Assembly (NCBI RefSeq): GCF_903970965.1
Contig: NZ_CAJCKW010000005.1
Coordinates: 124,001-188,000 of the forward strand
Direction of reading: 5' to 3'
DNA: 64,000 nt
Origin: Aureimonas sp. ME7
GTDB lineage: Bacteria; Pseudomonadota; Alphaproteobacteria; Rhizobiales; Rhizobiaceae
The notes below the pieces were generated by a model. That model had not been told where the DNA came from. It saw nothing but the letters and a program-made list of their open reading frames with translations, and ran no database searches. This document shows, in pieces, positions 54,282 through 64,000 of the stretch (position 1 is its first letter; each line of letters opens with the position of its first letter). Made by a program: the position numbers and the translations under genes.

Positions 54282-54686
54282 TTAGAGCCCCAGCGCATCC
54301 TTGGCGTTGCGCAGATCGGCCAAACGCCGCTCGGCCTTCAAGCGAACGGCACCGTCCTCGGCATCGGCGACGTCCTCTTCGGCATCGCGGATGTGCTGCT
54401 CGAGATCGGCGACATTGATCTCCTCGACCGGGGTCGCATGCTCGGCGAGCAGCGTGAACCCTTCAGGATTGATGTCGGCAAAGCCGCCCTGGACGAAGAT
54501 GCGGCGCTCGCCGCCCGAAACGAGCGTCGCCTGAACGACGCCCGGTTTCAGCGTCGTCATCAGCGGGGCATGACCGGCCATGGCGGTGAAGTAGCCTTCG
54601 CTGCCGGGAGCCAGAACCGCCGAAACCTGTTCGGACAGGAGCAGACGCTCCGGGGATACCAGTTCGAACTTGAAGCCGTCAGCCAC
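54282..54686 (-). CDS. atpC: F1F0 ATP synthase epsilon subunit
   Basis: A 134-residue subunit of the F1 central stalk that can inhibit ATP hydrolysis. The beta-sandwich domain has FKFELVSPERLLLSEQVSAV and FTAMAGHAPLMTTLKPGVV. The C-terminal helices include IRDAEEDVADAEDGAVRLKA. It is the last gene of the operon and overlaps the preceding small gene by 8 bases. Confidence 0.96.
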   Translation of the reverse strand: MADGFKFELVSPERLLLSEQVSAVLAPGSEGYFTAMAGHAPLMTTLKPGVVQATLVSGGERRIFVQGGFADINPEGFTLLAEHATPVEEINVADLEQHIRDAEEDVADAEDGAVRLKAERRLADLRNAKDALGL

Positions 54687-54911
54687 GATCCGCCTGCCTT
54701 GCTGCGCTCACCAAATGGAGCTCCGCCTGAAGCGCGGTCTCGAAATGACGGACCGCGATCTCGAATTTGTCGCGGCAGCCGGGATTGCAGAACCCGACCA
54801 CCCGTTCGCGATAAAGGGTCAACGCGCCTTCCGAGATCGGTTGTCCCGACCAAGGGCAGGTCGTGTTGATCGCGTCCTCGATCCGCAGGGTCTCGGACGC
54901 GTCCATCACCA

Positions 54912-54912
<1 letters not shown>
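54679..54912 (-). CDS. Small YHS/TRASH-like cysteine protein inside the ATP synthase operon
   Basis: A 77-residue protein with cysteines at 19, 42 and 46 in TTCPWSGQPIS and VVGFCNPGCRDKFE. The second segment resembles YHS/TRASH-type metal-binding motifs (FCxxxCxxxF). The rest is short helix. The ATG at 54912 shares bases with the atpD stop (TGATG), and the stop lies inside the atpC start, so it is coupled to both. It is not a known ATP synthase subunit. Related small proteins near atp genes are sometimes labelled glutathione S-transferase, which the size does not support. Function unknown. Confidence 0.75.
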
Positions 54913-56420
<1,508 letters not shown>

Positions 56421-56471
56421 TCATGTCGTCATGCCGGCGCGCTGCCCGAAAGGGCAGCGCGATTGAATTCC

Positions 56472-57353
56472 TTAGAGCGCCTCGGCGCCCGCGATGATCT
56501 CGATCAGCTCCGTCGTGATCTGCGCCTGGCGCTGACGGTTGTATGAGATCGAAAGCTTGTTGATCATGTCGCCGGCGTTGCGCGTGGCGTTGTCCATCGC
56601 GCTCATCCGGGCGCCCTGCTCGGACGCTCCGTTCTCGAGCAACGCGCGGAACACCTGCACCTTGATGTTGCGCGGGATGAGATCGGCGAGGATCTCTTCC
56701 GGACCCGGCTCGTACTCATAAAGCGCGTTCGTGCCGGACGCCTGCGCATCCGCGGCGACCGGCACTTCGGCCGGGATGATCCGCTGCGCGGTCGGGCGCT
56801 GAGTGATGACGTTCTCGAAAGCGGAGTAGAAGATCGTCGCGACGTCGAACTCGCCGGCCGCAAACATCTCCATGACCTTGTCGGCCACCGTCTCGGCCGC
56901 GTCGAAGCCGATCGTGCGCGCGCCGCCGTGGTCGAGACGGGCGACGATCTTCGAGCCGTAATCACGGCGCATCAGATCGGTGCCCTTCTTGCCGACGGAC
57001 AGGATCTTGACCGTCTTGCCCTCGGCCTCGAGCCGGCGGATGTGCTCGCGCACCAGACGCACGATCTGCGAGTTGAAGCCGCCGCACAGGCCGCGGTCGG
57101 AGGTGAAGACGACGAGCAGATGCGTGTCGTCCTTGCCCGTCCCCGCCATCAACGGCAGCGCCTCGCCGTCCTCCATCGCACCCGCGATGTTGGCCAAAAC
57201 GGATGCCATCCGCTCGGAATAGGGGCGCGCCGCCTCGGCCGCTTCCTGGGCGCGGCGGAGCTTGGCCGCCGCGACCATCTGCATGGCCTTGGTGATCTTC
57301 TGCGTCGCCTTCACCGAAGCGATGCGATTTCGCAGTTCCTTGAGCGAAGCCAT
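56472..57353 (-). CDS. atpG: F1F0 ATP synthase gamma subunit
   Basis: A 293-residue rotor shaft. The N-terminal helix has [20 protein letters not shown] and [14 protein letters not shown], and the C-terminal helix has [20 protein letters not shown] and [20 protein letters not shown], both diagnostic. It lies 38 bases after atpA in the standard HAGDC order. Confidence 0.97.
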   Translation of the reverse strand: MASLKELRNRIASVKATQKITKAMQMVAAAKLRRAQEAAEAARPYSERMASVLANIAGAMEDGEALPLMAGTGKDDTHLLVVFTSDRGLCGGFNSQIVRLVREHIRRLEAEGKTVKILSVGKKGTDLMRRDYGSKIVARLDHGGARTIGFDAAETVADKVMEMFAAGEFDVATIFYSAFENVITQRPTAQRIIPAEVPVAADAQASGTNALYEYEPGPEEILADLIPRNIKVQVFRALLENGASEQGARMSAMDNATRNAGDMINKLSISYNRQRQAQITTELIEIIAGAEAL

Positions 57354-57391
57354 CTGTCGGTTCAGTCTCCTGCGCTGACGGCGCCGTTAGT

Positions 57392-59481
<2,090 letters not shown>

Positions 59482-59698
59482 GGACGATCGCTTCTCTTCT
59501 TGTCTGCGTTCCCGCACCGCCCCCGATGGGGTTCACGAAGGCGACGAGAACTGGTCGAAAAAATTTCGCGAAACCCCTGGAAACTGACCCAGGGCTGACC
59601 CGCGACGTGGGGGTCGTCTAGCACAGCGTTTCCCACTCCACAACCGAGCTTGGCCCTTCCAAACGCGGCTTCTCGCTATGGTTTACGCGGGCGTTGCC

Positions 59699-60094
59699 TC
59701 AGGCGGGAACGAGACCGAAGACGGGGGCGAGACAGGCGGCGGCCAGCGCGGTGTTGAGGAGAAGCCAGAGCCAGTTGCCGAAGGTGGAAGCATCGTCCGA
59801 CAGGATCGACACGAGCCGCCCGAACGCGACGAACAGCCAGCCGGCGCCCAGCGTCATCTGCATGAAGGGCTGATCGAAGAAGAACAGCGTCGCCAGCCCA
59901 GCACCGAGCGGGAAACCCGCCAGCGTTCCACGGATTTCCGACAACCCGACCCGCCGCTCGGTGATCGGCTGAAGCTTGGCCATGCGCAAGAAATAGCCCG
60001 GCGCGAAAAGGGCGAAGAGACCGTAGAGCACGCTGAAGGCGGCCGCCACGAAGGGCAGCGTATCGGCGGTGGTGACGGGAAGCGTGAACTGCAT
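59699..60094 (-). CDS. Small membrane protein with four predicted spans
   Basis: A 131-residue hydrophobic protein. Spans are visible at TLPFVAAAFSVLYGLFALFA, GTLAGFPLGAGLATLFFFD, MTLGAGWLFVAFGRLVSIL and GNWLWLLLNTALAAACLAPV. The layout resembles DUF4345-type four-helix membrane proteins. ATG at 60094; a TTG at 60124 is the alternative. It lies between a secreted protein gene and atpH on the same strand. Function unknown. Confidence 0.75.
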   Translation of the reverse strand: MQFTLPVTTADTLPFVAAAFSVLYGLFALFAPGYFLRMAKLQPITERRVGLSEIRGTLAGFPLGAGLATLFFFDQPFMQMTLGAGWLFVAFGRLVSILSDDASTFGNWLWLLLNTALAAACLAPVFGLVPA

Positions 60095-60190
60095 GGGAGC
60101 TCGCGGGGAAGCCGCCGGAAACAAGGGGCGGCGGAAACGTCGGATGCGCCGGGTCTAGCCGATATCCCCAGCGGCGCAAAGGCACCCTCT

Positions 60191-60697
60191 TCAGCCGGAG
60201 CAGGTGCCCTCGATCTCCGTTTCCTTGCGGCCCTCGCCGCGAATCAAGGTCATGCGCCCGGCCAGCGAAACGGCCTCGCCCTCGCGCCCCGTTTCGCTCA
60301 CCGTCACGTTCACGTTCACGCGAGGTTCGCCGGGCGAGCGCCACACCGTCACGATGGACTGATTCGCGTCCGCCCCGGTTCGAACCATCTCGAGTTCTCG
60401 CAAGGTCCCGTCCACCATGACGTAGCCGCGCTCGACGGGCTTCTCGCCCTTCGTCTCGCGCATCACCAGAAAGGCGAAGCGCCAGGTGTCGGGGTCGTCG
60501 TAGCGGAAGGCGCGCTTGGCGTCCGGCGTGAAGTAGGTGCATCGCGAAGGAGCGGGGTACCAGAAGATCTGGTCCTGCGCGGCGGGTGGACCTGCCGGCG
60601 TCTCGGGTCCGGACGCAAGCGCCTGCGCGAAGGCGGAACCGGGGGAGCTCGAAGCCAGCAGGAGAACCGCGATCGCCCGACGCTTCCATCCCATCAT
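60191..60697 (-). CDS. Secreted hypothetical protein
   Basis: A 168-residue protein with a signal peptide (MMGWKRRAIAVLLLASSSPG, cleavage near AFAQA). The mature domain has FWYPAPSRCTYFTPDAKRAF, DDPDTWRFAFLVMRETKGEK and GRMTLIRGEGRKETEIEGTC, with two cysteines that could pair. ATG at 60697 has GGAGG well placed. I do not recognise the family. Its neighbours are priA upstream and the small membrane protein downstream. Confidence 0.75.
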   Translation of the reverse strand: MMGWKRRAIAVLLLASSSPGSAFAQALASGPETPAGPPAAQDQIFWYPAPSRCTYFTPDAKRAFRYDDPDTWRFAFLVMRETKGEKPVERGYVMVDGTLRELEMVRTGADANQSIVTVWRSPGEPRVNVNVTVSETGREGEAVSLAGRMTLIRGEGRKETEIEGTCSG

Positions 60698-60781
60698 GCT
60701 TCTCCCTCCTGCCGCGGATTCGAAATGGACGGATCGGCGGGGGGATCGCAAGAGCGCGAGCGGAGAAATCTGCCGCGTTTC

Positions 60782-63010
60782 CTAAAGAAAGCTTTGCGGA
60801 TCGATATCGACCTGCACATGCACCGATCCGCGCGCCTTCGGGGCGGCGGCCAGCATGGCGCGCACGAAGGCCTGGAGCGGCGCCCGGCGCCCGCCCTGGC
60901 ACAGGAGGCGGAACCGGTGGCGACCCCGCACGAGGCCGAGCGGCGCTTCCGCCGGGCCCAGAACCTCGATGTCCATGTCCTCAGGCGCGGCGATGCGCAG
61001 CTGGCGCCCGTGCTCCTCCGCTTCGCGCCGCGTGTCAGCCGACACGATGATCGCGGCGAGGCGCCCGAAGGGCGGAAGCCCCGCCCGCTCACGCTCGCTC
61101 GCTTCGCGGTCGTAGAACAGCGACGGATCGGCTGATATCAGCGCCTGCATCACCGGATGCTCCGGCGTATAGGTCTGGATCATTCCCCGGCTCGGCAGTC
61201 CCGAGCGCCCCGCCCTGCCCGTCACCTGATGGAGAAGCTGGAACGTGCGCTCGGCCGCGCGCGGATCGCCGTTGGACAGGCCGAGATCGGCGTCCACCGC
61301 GCCGACCAGCGTCATCAGCGGGAAGTGGTGCCCCTTGGCGACGAGCTGCGTGCCGATCACGATATCGGCCTCGCCGTCCGCCACCGCGTCGAGCTCGCGC
61401 CGCAGGCGTCGCGCGCCGCCGGGAAGATCCGACGACAGGAGGATGGTACGGGCTTCCGGGAAGGTTTCCAGCATTTCCTCGGCGATCCGCTCGACGCCGG
61501 GTCCGCAGGCGACGAGATGGTCGAGCGTGCCGCAGGCGGGACAGGCTTCCGGCCGGTGCTGCTGATGGCCGCAATGGTGGCATTGGAGAACGCCACGCAG
61601 GCGATGATCCACCAGCCAGGCCGAGCACTGCGTGCACTGGAACCGGTGGCCGCAGGCGCGGCAGAGCGTCAGCGGCGCATAACCCCGACGGTTGAGGAAC
61701 AGGAGCGCCTGCTCGCCACGCCCAATCGTTTCCTCGATCGCAGTGCGCAGGACAGGGGAAAGAAACTTGCCCCGCGGCGGCGCGTGGCGGCGCAGGTCCA
61801 CCAGCGACAGGTCGGGCAGTGCCGCGTCCGCGAAGCGGCTTTCCAGCGGCACATGGGCGTAGCGGCCGGCCCGCGCGTTGACGCGGCTTTCCAGCGAGGG
61901 CGTGGCGGAGGCCAGGATCACCGGGAACTCCCCGCCCCGCCCGCGCACCACCGCCATATCGCGCGCGTGATAGAAGGTCCGGTCCTCCTGCTTGTAGGCG
62001 GGGTCGTGCTCCTCGTCGACGATCGCGAGGCCGAGGTTCGTGAAGGGCAGGAACAGGGCGGAGCGCGCGCCGGCCACGACCTTGATGCGGCCCTCGGCCA
62101 CCTGCCGCCAGACCTTCTCGCGCATGCGCGGGGGCACGTCGGAATGCCATTGCGCCGGCTCTGCGCCGAAGCGGGCGTGGAAGCGATCGATGAAGCTCTG
62201 CGTCAGCGCGATCTCGGGCAGGAGAATCAGCACTTGGCTCCCGGCTTCCAGCGCCTTGGCGACCGCCTCGAAATAGACCTCCGTCTTGCCCGAGCCGGTG
62301 ACCCCCTCCAGAAGGCTCACCGAAAAGCCGCCGCGCTCCACCGCCGCGCCGAGGCGCTCGGCGGCTTCGCTCTGCGCCGGGGTCAGCTCGGCCCGGCGAT
62401 GCGAGGTGTCGGGCTCGGGCACGGCGGGATGGGGCGGCAGGCGGATCGGCTCCAGCGCGCCGTTCTTCAGGAGGCCGTCCACGACCGAGACGGCGACACC
62501 GGCCGCATTGGCGAGCCCGGAGCGCGTCCATTCCGGCGAATGGGCGACCGTTTCCATCACGCGCGCGCGCGTCGGCGTCATCCGGGGCGGGAGCGTGCCG
62601 GTCGCCCGCAAGCCGTCCACCATGGGCTCGGGGTCGAAGGCGGCCGGCGCGCGCAGCACCATGCGCGCGACGAGGCCGGGCGGCGACAAGGTGTAGTCGG
62701 CGACCCAGTCCACGAAGCGGCGCATGGTGGCGTCGATCGGCGGGCAGTCGAAGACGTGGGTGATCGCGCGCAGCTTCTTCGGGTCGACCGGATCGCCCAT
62801 CGCGTCCCAGACGACGCCCGCGACCTGTCGCGGCCCGAGCGGCACCTGAACGATCGAGCCCGGCTCCACCACCATTCCCTCGGGCACGCGGTAGGAATAC
62901 GGCTTGTCCGCCGGCAGGGGTACGAGGACGGGCACCACCTGCGCGCGGGTCTCCGGCACGTCTTCCCGCGCAAACAGCAGATCGGTCGAAGCAGGCAGGA
63001 CGGGCTCCAT
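60782..63010 (-). CDS. priA: Primosomal replication restart helicase
   Basis: A 742-residue helicase that reloads the replisome at stalled forks. The 3'-end-binding domain begins VVPVLVPLPADKPYSYRVP. The helicase has Walker A GVTGSGKTEVYFEAV, the DEEH box AIVDEEHDPAYKQEDR and ILASATPSLES. The zinc-binding cysteines are in CRACGHRFQCTQC, CHHCG and CPACG. LFLNRRGYAPLTLCRACG joins the two. Start is uncertain: ATG 63010 (used) or ATG 63064; neither has a strong ribosome site. It is divergent from the transaldolase gene. Confidence 0.94.
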   Translation of the reverse strand: MEPVLPASTDLLFAREDVPETRAQVVPVLVPLPADKPYSYRVPEGMVVEPGSIVQVPLGPRQVAGVVWDAMGDPVDPKKLRAITHVFDCPPIDATMRRFVDWVADYTLSPPGLVARMVLRAPAAFDPEPMVDGLRATGTLPPRMTPTRARVMETVAHSPEWTRSGLANAAGVAVSVVDGLLKNGALEPIRLPPHPAVPEPDTSHRRAELTPAQSEAAERLGAAVERGGFSVSLLEGVTGSGKTEVYFEAVAKALEAGSQVLILLPEIALTQSFIDRFHARFGAEPAQWHSDVPPRMREKVWRQVAEGRIKVVAGARSALFLPFTNLGLAIVDEEHDPAYKQEDRTFYHARDMAVVRGRGGEFPVILASATPSLESRVNARAGRYAHVPLESRFADAALPDLSLVDLRRHAPPRGKFLSPVLRTAIEETIGRGEQALLFLNRRGYAPLTLCRACGHRFQCTQCSAWLVDHRLRGVLQCHHCGHQQHRPEACPACGTLDHLVACGPGVERIAEEMLETFPEARTILLSSDLPGGARRLRRELDAVADGEADIVIGTQLVAKGHHFPLMTLVGAVDADLGLSNGDPRAAERTFQLLHQVTGRAGRSGLPSRGMIQTYTPEHPVMQALISADPSLFYDREASERERAGLPPFGRLAAIIVSADTRREAEEHGRQLRIAAPEDMDIEVLGPAEAPLGLVRGRHRFRLLCQGGRRAPLQAFVRAMLAAAPKARGSVHVQVDIDPQSFL

Positions 63011-63252
63011 GATCGGGATCGGTTCGGGCTGGGAACGCCACGCGGTTCGCCGGCTCCCCTTCATATCGGTGAACGCCGGGCACGTTGAAAGAGCCGGGCT
63101 GCCCCTCAAACGCCCGAAACCGGCCCGTTTTCCTTCTTGCTTCCCTTATCCGCTCCTATATCACCACGAAGCACGAGGATCGACGGCCGAAGGCCGAGGG
63201 TCCCGAGAGGGGTCGGCCGCCCGGCCGCCGGAGAACGCGAAGGACGAATTCC

Positions 63253-63906
63253 ATGAAATTTTTCGTCGACACCGGTGATATCGCCGAGATCAAGGAGCTT
63301 CAGGAAGCGGGCCTGATCGACGGCGTCACCACCAACCCGTCCTTGGTGCTGAAGGCCAACCGGCCGATCAAGGAGCTCCTGAAGGATATCTGCGAGGTCA
63401 CCGACGGGCCCGTATCGGGCGAGGTCGCCTCGATCGACTTCGACGGCATGATGCGCGAGGGCAAGATCCTCGCCGACATCGCGCCCAACATCGTCATCAA
63501 GCTGCCGCTGACGCTGGACGGGCTGAAGGCCTGCAAGCACTTCACGCAGGACGGCTTCAAGACCAACGTGACCCTCTGCTTCTCGGCCAACCAGGCGCTG
63601 CTCGCGGCGAAAGCCGGCGCGACCTACATCTCGCCCTTCATCGGCCGCCTCGACGACATCAACATCGACGGCATGGAGCTGATCGCTGACATCCGCCGGA
63701 TCTACGACAACTACGACTTCGAGACAGAAATCCTGGCCGCTTCGATCCGCACGCCGAACCATGTGCGCGAAGCGGCGCTTCTGGGCGCCGACGTCGCGAC
63801 CGTGCCGCCGGCAACCCTCAAGGCGCTCGTCAAGCATCCGCTGACCGACAAGGGCCTCGAAGGCTTCGTGGCCGACTGGAAGAAGACCGGCCAGACGATC
63901 GCCTGA
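63253..63906 (+). CDS. fsa: Transaldolase-family protein (fructose-6-phosphate aldolase/TalC type)
   Basis: A 217-residue class I aldolase, the short TalC/FSA subfamily. The Schiff-base lysine is in [15 protein letters not shown]; other marks are [49 protein letters not shown] and [10 protein letters not shown]. It moves or cleaves three-carbon units in sugar-phosphate metabolism; transaldolase and F6P aldolase members cannot be told apart by eye. ATG at 63253 after GAAGGACGAATTCC. The region 63011-63252 holds its promoter and that of priA. Confidence 0.93.
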   Translation: MKFFVDTGDIAEIKELQEAGLIDGVTTNPSLVLKANRPIKELLKDICEVTDGPVSGEVASIDFDGMMREGKILADIAPNIVIKLPLTLDGLKACKHFTQDGFKTNVTLCFSANQALLAAKAGATYISPFIGRLDDINIDGMELIADIRRIYDNYDFETEILAASIRTPNHVREAALLGADVATVPPATLKALVKHPLTDKGLEGFVADWKKTGQTIA

Positions 63907-63930
63907 TCGGTAGAGCCGAGAATGCAAAAA

Positions 63931-63957
63931 AGGGCGGCCCGGTGGCCGCCCTTTTTC
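63931..63957. terminator. Rho-independent terminator, probably bidirectional
   Basis: agggcggcc pairs with ggccgccct over a 4-base loop, flanked by A-run and tttttcg. It closes the fsa gene and could also stop a minus-strand gene entering from the right. Confidence 0.88.
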
Positions 63958-63976
63958 GTTGGTGGAAACGGATCGC

Positions 63977-64000
63977 TCAGGCGCGCTGGAAGTGGCTTTC
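63977..64000 (-). CDS. Possible 3' end of a minus-strand gene entering from the right edge
   Basis: The last bases read in reverse as ESHFQRA and a TGA stop, just before the bidirectional terminator. Seven codons are too few to identify or confirm a gene. Confidence 0.25.
   Translation of the reverse strand, partial: ESHFQRA

Noticed and set aside
61157-63088. Long plus-strand frame opposite priA (643 codons)
   Set aside because: Shadow of priA; no family features.

Overview
The window looks like chromosome of a high-GC alphaproteobacterium of the order Hyphomicrobiales (Rhizobiales). The basis is the gene order rplU-rpmA-obgE-proB-proA-nadD-rsfS-rlmH-murein hydrolase activator-ctpA-divergent polysaccharide deacetylase-rppH, the F1 ATP synthase operon atpHAGDC without F0 genes, an HWE histidine kinase, and RepB/ParB-type proteins. 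Genus is not decidable from the sequence alone.

Left core (1-14529). A soluble double-PAS chemoreceptor runs off the left edge. It is followed by a tightly overlapped seven-gene minus-strand operon (8927 down to 2013): aminotransferase, agmatinase-family ureohydrolase, Tat-exported binding protein, PotA-like ATPase, two PotB/PotC-like permeases and a nitrilase-family amidase. A LysR regulator is divergent to it. Together they read as uptake and nitrogen salvage of a polyamine- or guanidine-type compound. Then come a decayed IS5-type transposase, a small secreted repeat protein, a CsbD stress protein, and an HWE kinase with a single-domain response regulator.

Accessory region (14530-41045). 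Two elements sit in tandem against tRNA-Ser(CGA). Element 1 (about 14530-24258) is bounded by a 19-bp direct repeat of the tRNA 3' end. It carries a frameshifted gene, a D-Ala-D-Ala carboxypeptidase, a beta-lactamase-like hydrolase, a serine resolvase with repeats upstream, a mobilisation pair with a gene-like frame nested inside the relaxase, and a tyrosine integrase next to the tRNA. Element 2 (about 24331-41045) lies between two copies of tRNA-Ser. It is a defence island: a DUF429 + Mrr-type nuclease pair, a type I restriction-modification locus (hsdM, hsdS, hsdR), a DUF3883 pseudogene with four in-frame stops, a remnant of a second hsdR, and two unknown genes. It ends in a recombination module of tyrosine integrase, HTH protein, and a translationally coupled serine recombinase-ParB-ParB operon.

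Right core (41046-64000). Housekeeping genes: rplU-rpmA, an acetyltransferase and secreted DUF3833 protein, obgE-proB-proA-nadD-rsfS-rlmH, envelope genes (EnvC-like activator, CtpA protease, polysaccharide deacetylase), rppH with an acetyltransferase, then on the minus strand atpHAGD, a small YHS-like cysteine protein and atpC. Upstream of these are two small envelope-type proteins and priA, with a divergent transaldolase-family gene. Several genes overlap by 4 bases (ATGA, GTGA, TTGA) or share TGATG, indicating translational coupling.
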